Shown: piece after piece, positions 1 through 10,055 of the stretch
Layout of the letters: each line of letters begins with the position of its first letter
How positions within the stretch are numbered: the stretch's first letter is position 1
Notes under the pieces: generated by a model
What the model was told of the DNA's origin: nothing
The model's database searches: none
The model's input: only the letters and a program-made list of their open reading frames with translations
Position numbers and translations under genes: made by a program
Source of the DNA: Chrysomallon squamiferum
Lineage: Eukaryota > Mollusca > Gastropoda > Neomphalida > Peltospiridae
Direction: 5' to 3'
Assembly: GCA_012295275.1 (NCBI GenBank)
Contig: CM022671.1
Coordinates: 27,030,322-27,055,321, forward strand
DNA: 25,000 nucleotides

Positions 1-208
1 ATGTATGTAAGTATGTATATTTATATATGTATGTAAGTATGTATGTTTGTATATATTTTTGTATGTATGTTTGTATGTATTTTTGTATGTATGTAAGTGT
101 GTTCGTAAATCTGTTTGTATATAATATATCTATGTGTTTATGTATGCATGTATACAAGTATGTGTCTATGTATGAATGTATGTATGCATGTACGTATGTG
201 TACGAACG
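1..208. repeat. degenerate (ATGT)n microsatellite
   Basis: An imperfect tetranucleotide tract dominated by ATGT/ATGC steps with T-rich interruptions. It reaches the window edge, so its true length is unknown. The Met/Tyr/Val/Cys-rich open frame through it is a by-product of the repeat and not a gene. Confidence 0.9.
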
Positions 209-954
209 TAGAAGCATTTTCAATTAGATGAGAGAAAATCTTAGAAGCTCTTTTAACGTAAATATTATAATCACTGATTCATAGTCCTGTTGAATATACA
301 AATTCACGGTTGAATAACTCCTTTATATTTGTTTGGCTGCTGTATCTGTTACATGAAATCATTATTATACGTTATGGAAGACTGACTCGGATATTTGATA
401 CGAACTTAGGGGACATGCGGAGCATTTTCTTTTCTTTCCTTTCCTTCCTGACCGAATTTCCTTTTTCTTTTTTCTTTTTTGTTGTTGTTGTTTGAATTTT
501 TTATATTGTTGTACGTTTTTTGTGTGCTTTTATTATCATTATTATTATTATTATTATTTATAATATATATGATCTTTGAGACTATTTTCAATGTTCCTTC
601 TGAAAATCTAGATCAGTCGTTTTCCATCTAATTAAACTTCTAAGTGACGTTAATGTGATGAACTATGCTATATTTTTTTCTCCCTTTTTAAAAAAAGCCG
701 AATTGAACGTGTTCTTTCAAATTAACGATATACAGTTTTTCTTTTATGTATTTCTTTTTTATTGATTCTCATTTTCTGCATTATTTTCTCTGCAAGACGT
801 ACCTTTACGAAAAATGGCTACTTTTTGTCGGCTTATAAACTTTATTATTAGCAAACGATGGTATTGACTACACGTCGAAGCAATTAAAATATACTTATGT
901 ATACGCAAAATAAAATGTACCTAAATGTACTTAAAGCCAGCTTTTGGTGGTAGA
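209..954. other. AT-rich intergenic DNA, no gene seen
   Basis: No coding signal or RNA gene is visible. It contains a T-rich and (GTT)n/(ATT)n patch at about 420-560 and is otherwise unique AT-rich sequence. Confidence 0.6.

Positions 955-1019
<65 letters not shown>
955..1019. repeat. (AAT)n microsatellite
   Basis: An uninterrupted AAT trinucleotide run of about 21 copies. Confidence 0.97.
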
Positions 1020-1024
<5 letters not shown>

Positions 1025-1343
1025 AAATCAGTAAATAAATTTAAAATGTTATAAAAGATTTATATTTCAAAACTATTATTTAACTAATTTGGTCGACCTA
1101 ACGTAACACGTAACTCGTAACAAAGTGTAACATTAAAATAAGACAGTTACAGAATATTTCAATACAGCCAAACGGAAGAAGAAAAAAGAAGAAGTAGTAG
1201 AAGAAAAAGAAGAAAATTACTTTAATAGACACTACAGTACACTCTTTCACATGACAATCTCTTCACAGAAAATTAAATTTATTATATACTATTCAATTTA
1301 TTATTATTATTATTAGTGTTATTATTATCATCATCATCAGTGA
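1020..1343. other. AT-rich spacer with a purine (GAA/GAAG) patch
   Basis: No gene is seen. A GAA-rich purine tract lies at about 1176-1216, and short ATT/ATC repeats begin at about 1301. Confidence 0.55.

Positions 1344-1425
<82 letters not shown>
1344..1425. repeat. (ATT)n microsatellite
   Basis: A pure ATT run of about 27 copies. It is the complementary motif of the AAT tract about 325 bp upstream, so the two together form an inverted pair of simple repeats. Confidence 0.97.
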
Positions 1426-1876
1426 TTAAAAAGGGGAGAGATAAAAATGTTCTGCTCGGTGAGTCAGTCACAAGTGAAGGAATGTAACAGGGTGGGAGTT
1501 AGTTTACTAAAAGTCTAGACTTTGTTATCACATGCGCTTTTGTCGTAATCTTGAATGTGCACAGTACAGTTAATTACACGCAAATACAGAAATTCTGCCG
1601 CTATTTATATGGACCTTGATGATGATTTTGTTGATGATTTTGTTGATGATTATGATGATGATGAACAAAACTGTTTTTAGAAGAATTTTTTTTATAAATA
1701 AATAAGTAAAAAACAAAAAATAATAAATAAATAAATAAATAAATAAGGATATATATAAATATATAAATTTACAAATAAATAAATATATAATAACAATAGC
1801 ATCATCATCAGTAACAACAACAACACTACTAATAATAGAATGCATATAATATAATTCATTTTTACTTACTCCTCAA
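1426..1876. other. AT-rich spacer with short GAT/AAAT tandem patches
   Basis: No gene is seen. TTGATGATT-type repeats lie at 1616-1665 and (AAAT)n at about 1719-1745. The minus-strand Ile/Tyr/Phe-rich open frame here is simple-repeat translation. Confidence 0.55.
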
Positions 1877-1918
1877 TATATATATATATATGTATGTATG
1901 TATATGTATGTGTGTGTG

Positions 1919-1989
<71 letters not shown>
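1877..1989. repeat. (TA)n / (TATG)n compound microsatellite
   Basis: A TA run, then TATG/TG steps, then an almost pure TA dinucleotide run from 1923 to 1989. It is self-complementary and can fold on itself. Confidence 0.95.
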
Positions 1990-1997
<8 letters not shown>

Positions 1998-2890
1998 CTA
2001 TATGTATGTATAGTTTTACATTTTTCTACCTTCGTAACATTAACACCTGACAAACTTGAACTAAAATAAAATCTGTGTTCTTACGTGTTCCGTTCACAAG
2101 CAAGACGAAAGATTCACAGAAAATGATCACTAAAGAAATTATCAACATTGTCGTGTTCAGTGACCTACACGTTTTCCTTTAACGTAGTTTTGTCTACAGT
2201 CAAAATTTAACCGGCTTTTTCTGCTCGTTTTATATTTTTATTTTCTTTATCAAATAAGATGTTTGAAAACTCGTTATAAAATTGTGGATGCATTTTCTTC
2301 ACTACTAGCTCCTTTTAAACACATGACACTCAAAGCAATCTATTACTGAGACGTGACCTAAAAAAACAAAAGGAAGAAAAGATATATTGTTACCTTCATA
2401 ATTATTCATTTTATATTGCGTCATTTCATGATTTTATTTATTTATTTATTTATGTGTGTTTGTGTATACATATATCGAAACTTTTTTTTTTTCGCTCTCT
2501 TAAAGCTGCAGTTACAAGTTTTTATTTTATTATTATTATTTTTTTTTTTTTTGTAAAATATAATATTATTATTAACTTTGGTACTTGTTTCGAAATTATT
2601 GGTGTATTTTTTTTTTAATTTCATTATTTCATTATTTATTTTTTTATTTTGTACTCTCAACACATTCTTAATCAATGGTTATATCATTCTTTAGTCGTTG
2701 ATAAACTAAACAGAGTTTAACTGTTATCATGAACAAAGGTAGAAAAGCAGATTAACACTGAAATGAGATTACATTTGTTTACAGATGAAGCATAAATCTT
2801 TGTTGTGTTCTGAACTGCATTCACATTTAATAATGACCGCAGAGGTATAATAAATGTTAAATTAAATTAAACTAGGGAAAACTGTCACAG
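1990..2890. other. AT-rich intergenic DNA, no gene seen
   Basis: Unique AT-rich sequence with T-homopolymers around 2481-2490 and 2540-2552 and an ATTT patch near 2434. No open frame resembles a protein family. Confidence 0.55.
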
Positions 2891-3078
2891 CATGAGAAAA
2901 ACAACTACGGGGGAAAAAAAAAAGACAAAAAAAAAGACAATGACGACAACAACAACCAAAAAAATACTGATGATAATGATGATAATAATAAGAAAAAAAA
3001 ATAAGAAAAAAAAAATGATAATAATAATAATAACAATAATAATAATAATAATAATAACAAAAACAACAACAACAAAAG
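2891..3078. repeat. A-rich tract with AAC/AAT/GAT triplet repeats
   Basis: A long purine/A-rich low-complexity stretch of A-homopolymers joined to ACA, GAT, AAT and AAC triplets. The open frames on both strands here are low-complexity translations. Confidence 0.85.
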
Positions 3079-3920
3079 GGTGAAAAAGGTCACAACTTTA
3101 AAATAAATACGCAGACAAATAACCCACAAATGTAAAACATTTTGTTAGTGAGGTTTAGTCTCAGTCGGTTCACGGTTCAGTGATGTTTCGTCTACTGCCT
3201 CATAATTATACCCTACAAATACAAACACATGTACACTGTGACTTTGTGTCCTGTTACTTTTTAAAATCTGTACTAAACTGAGAGTTACTCTGTGACCTTC
3301 TTCTCCACTCAACAGATAACTAATACTACACTATGTAGGTTCAAATAATGGATTTTGTAACATTAAACAACGACAGCAATATATATATAAAGAACAAAAT
3401 AATAAATAAATAAATAAAATAAAAACATAATAATAACAGTAACACTCAGCAAAAATATAGCTTAATACTACATAGATCTTAATCAAATTCTCATTAAAAC
3501 AGTACCAGTGTATTTACGCAACGGATTTTGAACTGACAGTTGTGTACTCGTTGTACTGTTTGAATCCAAAATTTAAATTTCAATCACCAGAGACAATGTC
3601 GATCAACTTTACAGGAATAAACTGAAATAGTGAGGAGGCCGTCTTGAAATTAAATATCGAAATTCAAAAATAAATGTTTTGTTGCCTCCTAGACCAACAC
3701 AAAGACAGTGTTGATGTTTTCCTATATCAACGAAGAAGAACAACATCAGTGTGCAGTAAGTATGTTCTGAGTATATGGTAAAAGATATGTCGCCTCTAGC
3801 CATATAATTATGTAAAACAACAACTGATTAAAACCTAATTAAATATGTGTATCTCGTTTGCTGGTTTATTTACTTCTATTTTAATACAGATTGTTTCTGA
3901 ATTTTCAAAATGTATTTTCA
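3079..3920. other. intergenic DNA, no gene seen
   Basis: Less repetitive sequence with a short (AAAT)n patch near 3402-3420. No coding, tRNA or transposon-end signature was recognised. Confidence 0.5.
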
Positions 3921-4046
3921 TCACTATCGTCGTTATCATCATCATTATCACCAACATTATTATTATTACTAGTGGTAGAAGTAGGGATAATAGTTTCAGT
4001 GGTGGTGGTAGTAGTGGTAGTAATAGTGGTAGTTGTAGTAGTAGTA

Positions 4047-4088
<42 letters not shown>

Positions 4089-4089
4089 A

Positions 4090-4132
<43 letters not shown>

Positions 4133-4172
4133 TGTAGTAGTAGCAGCAGCAGCAATAGTTATAGTGGTGGTA
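3921..4172. repeat. (AGT)n-dominated compound trinucleotide repeat
   Basis: ATC/ATT triplets grade into GGT/AGT/AAT and then a long AGT run at about 4032-4140, ending in AGC/AAT/GGT triplets. Several overlapping open frames (poly-Ser, poly-Val, poly-Leu, poly-Thr, poly-Tyr) arise on both strands simply because a triplet repeat stays open. None looks like a gene. Confidence 0.95.
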
Positions 4173-4539
4173 AAATATTTCTTCGTGTACGTATGTAAAA
4201 TAAATGGAAAGTGTTGTGTCACAGGAAAACCCACAGTCATCCGCTAATGAGATATGTAAGTACGTTGTTCTAAAACGAAGATAAACTGCAAGCTTAACGT
4301 GTTTTGTTTGTGTTACTTCTAACAAAGGTTAAAGGTTATTCTTGTCTATTCCTCTGTAGAATTATGTCAGCAGCTGCGAGACATTTAACATGTAAAATAT
4401 CACTGATATCATTTGATAAACACAATCTTGTTACATTCTAGTTATCTAGTAAAACTTAACATTGCGTCTTACCGTATTTACTCTGATATACGCCTCATTT
4501 AGTAAATATCTGAGATTGCATTACCGTATTTTGTTTAAT
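4173..4539. other. intergenic DNA, no gene seen
   Basis: Unique moderately AT-rich sequence without a recognisable gene. Confidence 0.5.
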
Positions 4540-4680
4540 TTTATTTAATTATATTTTATTTTATTTCTAAATATAATAAGGGTTATTTTATTTAATTTAA
4601 TTTTATTTTATTTCTAAATATAATAAGGGTTATTTTATTTAATTACATTTTATTTTATTTCTAAATATAATAAGGGTTAT
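4540..4680. repeat. 47-bp minisatellite, about three copies
   Basis: Three consecutive AT-rich units each end in the block CTAAATATAATAAGGGTTAT. The GGG landmarks fall at 4580, 4627 and 4674, giving an exact 47-bp period. Copies differ by a few T/A/C substitutions in the TTTAATT part. Confidence 0.9.
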
Positions 4681-5114
<434 letters not shown>

Positions 5115-5515
5115 ATTCTTTTTTTTTTTTGATATATCAAATATCAATGTAAAGATAGATAGATTATGCATTTATTTATTTATTGATTTTAAAGAAAGAG
5201 AAAAAAGAAAGATATAAAAGGAGCTTGTGGGGGGTTTTTTTTGTTTGTTTTTTCGTATGTGCTGCTGCTACTACTATTATTACTACTGGTAATAAATAAA
5301 TTAAGATAGTAATTTAATTAATTAATTAACAAGAGGAACAAACAAAACAGACAAAGAAACAAGGTAAAAAGACATTTAATATAGGATAAAATTAGAAATC
5401 ACTAAAAACTTACGTTTCAATTACTAAAAAATTATAATTAAATATAAATGATGGTTTATTTATAACTGTTAATTATTAATAATTATTAATAATCGTGAAC
5501 AAAAAACGTAAACGA
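5115..5515. other. AT-rich spacer 5' of the first tRNA pair
   Basis: Contains a T-run, a G-run with T-rich flank at about 5229-5250, and a self-complementary AATTAATTAATTAATTAA block near 5312-5330. No gene is seen. Confidence 0.5.
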
Positions 5516-5587
5516 GGTTTCGGCGAGGCTCGAACTCGCGACCTTCTGCGTGTTAAGCAGACGTGATAACCACTACACCACGAAACC
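5516..5587 (-). tRNA. tRNA-Val-AAC: tRNA-Val (anticodon AAC)
   Basis: Read on the minus strand this is a 72-nt, intron-less cloverleaf without the encoded CCA. The acceptor GGTTTCG pairs fully with CGAAACC. The anticodon stem TCTGC/GCAGA closes the loop TTAACAC, giving anticodon AAC (valine, read as IAC after deamination). An A-box-like TGGTGTAGTGG and a B-box-like GAGTTCGAGCC are present. It is divergent from the Val(UAC) gene 284 bp to the right and is body-identical to the AAC genes of the array downstream, so it is a likely relative of the amplified gene. Confidence 0.95.
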
Positions 5588-5871
5588 GTTGAACAAAATC
5601 GTGCGATACAAAGCTAGAATCACCAGCATTAACTTTTAGTATACTTGCACGTACAATGTTACAGACATTTATAGGCACAGTCTTTAATATGCACCAGAGC
5701 ACCACAGCACGTAGACGACAATATATGAAGGAAAAGTACTCAGGTTTTACAGATTTGAACTAATATTTTTAGAATGAACAAAAAATTACTGTCCAGTGAC
5801 TTTAATTAAACTACTGATGTTTTATTTATTGACTGAACTACGTGATACTATTTACATATAATATATGCGTA
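5588..5871. other. spacer between divergent Val(AAC) and Val(UAC) genes
   Basis: A 284-bp AT-rich spacer between the 5' ends of two head-to-head tRNA genes. Its sequence is not recognisably that of the 243-bp spacer in the array units, although it has the same position and orientation between genes. Confidence 0.6.
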
Positions 5872-5943
5872 GGTTTCGTGGTGTAGTGGTTATCACGTCT
5901 GCTTTACACGCAGAAGGTCGCGAGTTCGAGCCTCGCCGGAACC
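5872..5943 (+). tRNA. tRNA-Val-TAC: tRNA-Val (anticodon TAC/UAC)
   Basis: A 72-nt cloverleaf with loop TTTACAC, anticodon UAC, decoding valine GUA (and by wobble GUG). The 3' acceptor strand is CGGAACC, giving one G-U pair with GGTTTCG; the CAC genes of the array share this feature and the AAC genes do not. It is followed within 6 nt by a run of about 24 T, an unusually strong Pol III terminator. This is the only intact UAC copy in the window. Confidence 0.95.
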
Positions 5944-5949
5944 TTTACT

Positions 5950-5974
5950 CTTTTTTTTTTTTTTTTTTTTTTTT
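5950..5974 (+). terminator. poly-T Pol III terminator of Val(UAC)
   Basis: A T-homopolymer begins 7 nt past the tRNA 3' end. Four or more T on the coding strand is the normal Pol III stop; this one is about 24 T long. Confidence 0.8.
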
Positions 5975-6333
5975 ATTTCATTATTTATAAAGAATACTAT
6001 TTTTTATTATTTTGTCTAATTATTTCAGATATTCGAAAAGATTGCTGTGAAAAAGTAAATATAGCGAAAAAAGCACAGTCCATAGATATTTTGTGTCTTT
6101 TAAGATGCTTCCAAGTATCATAAATAAAGTAAAAAAAAAAAAAAAAGATTTAAGAAATTTTTGAAAGGTTATTTCAAAACAGTGTCTCTTTGTCATCTGA
6201 ATCCAATTTGATATAGTTTTTGCTTTGTTTCCCCTCTCTCTCTCTCTCTCTGAAAATAAAAATTAATTATTAATTGATGATATTATACAAGCCAGAATAA
6301 TCGAAGGAGTAGTACTGAAAAAACTGAAAATGA
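5975..6333. other. AT-rich spacer with a segment repeated beyond the array
   Basis: Contains an A-run at 6131-6146, a CT-repeat at about 6234-6251, and a 30-40 bp stretch from 6181 (AGTGTCTCTTTGTCAT…) that recurs in diverged form at 21612 on the other side of the tRNA array. No gene is seen. Confidence 0.6.
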
Positions 6334-7086
6334 TGGAAAGACTTTTTTAATCTGGTTTCGTTTCTGCACTTGCCTGCATACACAGAATATGAAGTCATTG
6401 AAGAAAAACTGAAAGCTATGAACATTGAAATTTCAACACCAATTTACAGGAGATTTTATAAATGATCAAGATATGTAAGAATAAAATTTCCACTCGAAAT
6501 AAAGAGGTTACCATACACTATGAAGTTTAGAACCTTTGAAGAAATTGAATATTTACGTGTTTTACACGACAATCAACTCAAAGTATGTTACAATTGTATG
6601 GCTGACACTCATTTACTGAAAGACTGCACAAATATAAGATGTCATCACTGTAAAGGACATTTTACAAGAAATTGCCCTAAAATTTTTCTTTGTGAAACAT
6701 TGTGGGAAAAAAGAAGGTGAATCTGAATGTTCGTAAGAGTAAGACAGCGATGACATGAAAAACAGCGACAGTGACAGTGATGTTATGAAGTATACTACGG
6801 ATAATGCAAAACCAAAGAAGAAAAAAGAAAGTGAAGCCAAAAAAAAGAAAAAGATAAATACAATAGAAATGAAAAATTATAAGGAAAAATCGCAGATTAG
6901 GTAGAAAAAAAAAACAGAAGAAAAAAACTATGAAAAATACTAACAAAGACGCAGAAACCATCGAAGCAGAAAATAGTCAGCAGAGAAAAACAATGCGTCG
7001 AGCGAGATTGATCAGGCGTCCGTCAGAAGAAAAACTGTGGAGTTCGGTAGACAATAGAAAATAAAAAAGAGACAAGCAGCGCGCAT
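6334..7086 (+). pseudogene. CCHC zinc-knuckle protein, decayed coding region
   Basis: A frame beginning at about 6334 reads through a region ending ...VRIKFPLEIKRLPYTMKF and then two zinc knuckles. The first, CYNCMADTHLLKDC, has perfect C-x2-C-x4-H-x4-C spacing. The second, CHHCKGHFTRNC, lacks two residues between the second Cys and His. An in-frame TGA lies at 6463. After about 6690 the frame shifts: the next frame continues HCGKKEGESEC and then a Ser/Asp- and Lys-rich tail with more stops. Zinc knuckles bind single-stranded nucleic acid. Similar knuckle pairs occur in retroelement ORF1/gag proteins and in expanded invertebrate ZCCHC-type families; which one cannot be decided here. The last part of the tail (from 7087) is the start of the tandem array unit. 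The ATG at 6520 is internal and not a real start. Confidence 0.7.
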
Positions 7087-7392
7087 GAAACTCTTTGAGA
7101 AACAAGAGAGGTATGTTTATTAATTTCAGATCTCCGTTTTTGGGGGGTTTTATTTTTTTTACTTTTTGTGTATTTGATTTTCTTTTGCGGGGGATCATTT
7201 GGGGGCAGTTTAGTGATTTATACATTTTTACTGCTCTCATTCCCATAGCTGCTATTTTAATCAGTTAATTATTGAATAATGTTGGGTCACATATTAAATG
7301 GAAAAGTAATTTCTCTAGATAAAAACAAAATTCTATAAATTTCCATAACACACATGCAGGAAAAAAGAAAAAAATCAGTGAAAAGTTTGCCA

Positions 7393-7464
7393 GGTTCCGG
7401 CGAGGTTCGAACTCGCGACCTTCTGCGTGTGAAGCAGACGTGATAACCACTACACCACGAAAAC
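7393..7464 (-). tRNA. tRNA-Val-CAC: tRNA-Val (anticodon CAC), unit 1, substituted copy
   Basis: Same 72-nt body as the other CAC copies with loop TTCACAC, but with two changes. The 5' acceptor strand reads GTTTTCG instead of GGTTTCG, leaving a U-C mismatch at pair 2-71, and the T loop has G60 changed to A. As the outermost array unit it may be escaping homogenisation. It may be poorly processed. Confidence 0.8.
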
Positions 7465-7707
7465 GTCGTAATCTTATTACTTCGTGGAAAGCATTAAGAC
7501 GTGCCAGTGATAATATAAGACTATACGAATGCGCCCAATAAATGACACGATAAGTTACGTTAAAACTGTTTTTTGTTACATTTGCAAGTTGCATCACTAT
7601 CGATTATTTATAGTGAAAGCAGAGATTATAAAATATTTTATCAGGAAATCATCATTTCTTTTGCTCATAATTATGACACAGTTTACTGCGGAATTATAAT
7701 ACATGCA

Positions 7708-7779
7708 GGTTTCGTGGTGTAGTGGTTATCACGTCTGCTTAACACGCAGAAGGTCGCGAGTTCGATCCTCGCCGAAACC
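7708..7779 (+). tRNA. tRNA-Val-AAC: tRNA-Val (anticodon AAC), unit 1
   Basis: A full cloverleaf with anticodon AAC at 7741-7743. It differs from the other array AAC copies only in the T loop (TTCGATC instead of TTCGAGC), a position that tolerates change. A T9 run starts 4 nt past the 3' end as terminator. Confidence 0.93.
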
Positions 7780-8278
7780 TTGTTTTTTTTTTTTCTTTTT
7801 TAAATTATTCTGTTCCCATTACAATGAAACATTTAGTAATAAAATAATTATATCTAAGTGAAGATAGAAACATCAAACCAAGATTTACAATTCTGAATTT
7901 TTTTCTTATTCAGCGATAAAATCTGACAGTTAGTTAATTAAACTAGATAAAAAGACGAAAAGGAAAGTATTTCCTTAAAAAAGTATTCATTCAAAACATT
8001 TTATATCATTCCATTATCTTCAAGTCTGGTATGAATTACGATTTTTCTTCTAAGGAAAAGTCTTCTTATAGAAGTGAGTTTTCTTTATTATTTTAAACTT
8101 ATCCTTGTCTGTAGTTATGAACTCTACTCAAACAAGTTTCGTTTAGACAGGTGTTATCTGCTTTAAATAATTCTTACAAACAATTTCGAGAAAATGTCTT
8201 TCTTTAACTTGAAACTCTTTGAGAAACAAGAGAGGTATTTTTATTAATTTCAGATCTCCGTTTTAGTTGGGGTTTTTT

Positions 8279-8309
<31 letters not shown>

Positions 8310-8526
8310 GTGGGGTTTTGGGGGCGTCTTTTTGGGGGCAGTGTTAGTGATTTATACATTTTTACTGCTCTCATTCCCATAGCTGCTGTTTTAATCAGTT
8401 AATTATTGAATAATGTTGGGTCACATATTAAATGGAAAAGTAATTTCTCTAGACGAAAACAAAATTCTCTAAATTTCCATAACAAATGGGAGGAAAAAAA
8501 AAAAAAAATCAGTGAAATGTTTGCCA
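7780..8526. other. long inter-tRNA spacer of the array (unit 1 to 2)
   Basis: Representative of the roughly 750-bp interval between the 3' ends of consecutive tRNA pairs. It holds the T-rich terminator, unique AT-rich DNA, the scrap of pseudogene tail at 8211-8236, and a T/G homopolymer tract at about 8276-8338. No gene is seen. The equivalent intervals in later units have the same content. Confidence 0.8.
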
Positions 8527-8598
8527 GGTTCCGGCGAGGCTCGAACTCGCGACCTTCTGCGTGTGAAGCAGACGTGATAACCACTACACCACGAAACC
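8527..8598 (-). tRNA. tRNA-Val-CAC: tRNA-Val (anticodon CAC), unit 2
   Basis: Consensus CAC copy on the minus strand: acceptor GGTTTCG/CGGAACC with one G-U pair, loop TTCACAC, B box GAGTTCGAGCC. Its 3' flank has a T-run (A-run on plus at about 8496-8509) serving as terminator. It decodes valine GUG. Confidence 0.95.
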
Positions 8599-8842
8599 TG
8601 CGTAATCTTATTACTTCGTGGAAAACATTAAGACGTGCCAGTGATAATATAAGACTATACGAATGCGCCCAATAAAATGACACGATAAGTTACGTCAAAA
8701 CTGTTTCTTGTTACATTTGCAAGTTGCATCACTATCGATTATCTATAGTGAAAGCAGAGATTATAAAATATTTTATCAAGAAATCATCATTTCTTTTGCT
8801 CATAATTATGACACAGTTTACTGCGGAATTATAATACATGCA

Positions 8843-8914
8843 GGTTTCGTGGTGTAGTGGTTATCACGTCTGCTTAACACGCAGAAGGTCGCGAGTTCGA
8901 GCCTCGCCGAAACC
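8843..8914 (+). tRNA. tRNA-Val-AAC: tRNA-Val (anticodon AAC), unit 2
   Basis: Consensus AAC copy with a fully paired acceptor stem. The flank TTGTTTTTCTTTTC supplies T4-5 runs for termination. The 72-aa open frame that begins 5 nt upstream is tRNA sequence translated and not a protein. Confidence 0.95.
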
Positions 8915-9667
8915 TTGTTTTTCTTTTCTTTCTTTTTTAAATTATTCTGTTCCCATTACAATGAAACATTTAGTAATAAAAGAATTATATCTAAGTGAAG
9001 ATAGAAACATCAAACCAAGATTTACAATTCTGAATTTTTTTCTTATTCAGCGATAAAATCTGACAGTTAGTTAATTAAACTAGATAAAAAGACGAAAAGG
9101 AAAGTATTTCCTTAAAAATGTATTCATTCAAAACATTTTACATCATTCCATTATCTTCAACTCTGGTATGAATTACGATTTTTGTTCTGAGGAAAAGTCT
9201 TCTGATAGAAGTGAGTATTGTTAATTATTTTAAGTTTATCCTTGTCTGTAGTTATGAACTCTACTCAAACAAGTTTCGTTTAGACAGGTGTTATCTGCTT
9301 TAAATAATTCTTACAAACAATTTCGAGAAAATGTCTTTCTTTAACTTGAAACTCTTTGAGAAACAAGAGAGGTATTTTTATTAATTTCAGATCTCCGTTT
9401 TAGTTTTTTGTTGTTGGTTTTTCTTGATTTTTTTATTTTTTATTTTATTTTTTTTTTTGGGGGGGGTGTCTTTTGGGGGCAGTGTAGTGATTTATACATT
9501 TTTACTGCTCTCATTCCCATAGCTGCTGTTTTAATCAGTTAATTATTAAATAATGTTGGGTCACATATTAAATGGAAAAGTAATTTCTCTAGACGAAAAC
9601 AAAATTCTATAAATTTCCATAACAAAATGGGAGGAAAAAAGAAAAAAAAACAGTGAAAAGTTTGCCA

Positions 9668-9739
9668 GGTTCCGGCGAGGCTCGAACTCGCGACCTTCTG
9701 CGTGTGAAGCAGACGTGATAACCACTACACCACGAAACC
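9668..9739 (-). tRNA. tRNA-Val-CAC: tRNA-Val (anticodon CAC), unit 3
   Basis: Consensus sequence on the minus strand with no substitution against unit 2, followed by a T-rich 3' flank. Confidence 0.95.
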
Positions 9740-9983
9740 GTCGTAATCTTATTACTTCGTGGAAAACATTAAGACGTGCCAGTGATAATATAAGACTATA
9801 CGAATGCGCCCAATAAAATGACACGATAAGTTACGTTAAAACTGTTTCTTGTTACATTTGCAAGTTGCATCACTATCGATTATTTATAGTGAAAGCAGAG
9901 ATTATAAAATATTTTATCAGGAAATCATCATTTCTTTTGCTCATAATTATGACACAGTTTACTGCGGAATTATAATACATGCA

Positions 9984-10055
9984 GGTTTCGTGGTGTAGTG
10001 GTTATCACGTCTGCTTAACACGCAGAAGGTCGCGAGTTCGAGCCTCGCCGAAACC
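9984..10055 (+). tRNA. tRNA-Val-AAC: tRNA-Val (anticodon AAC), unit 3
   Basis: Consensus sequence. The downstream 100 bp matches unit 2 almost perfectly. Confidence 0.95.

Noticed and set aside
3835-4325. Poly-Leu, poly-Ser, poly-Val, poly-Thr and poly-Tyr proteins
   Set aside because: All frames of one (AGT)n trinucleotide repeat; no unique coding sequence.
6613-6961. Minus-strand Phe-rich open frames over the zinc-knuckle region
   Set aside because: Antisense of the Lys/Asp-rich tail of the pseudogene; the plus-strand knuckle motifs explain the region.
8399-8683. Recurrent 60-115 residue open frames on both strands in every array unit (GREFEPRRNL / RGSNSRPSACEADV types)
   Set aside because: They are translations across the tRNA-Val(CAC) gene and its flanks. 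They recur only because the DNA recurs. No family domain, and RNA function explains the conservation.
8838-9056. Open frames beginning MQVSWCSGYHVCLTRRRSRVRASP at each Val(AAC) gene
   Set aside because: The ATG lies 5 nt upstream of the tRNA and the conserved part is the tRNA itself; this is a well-known kind of false protein call.
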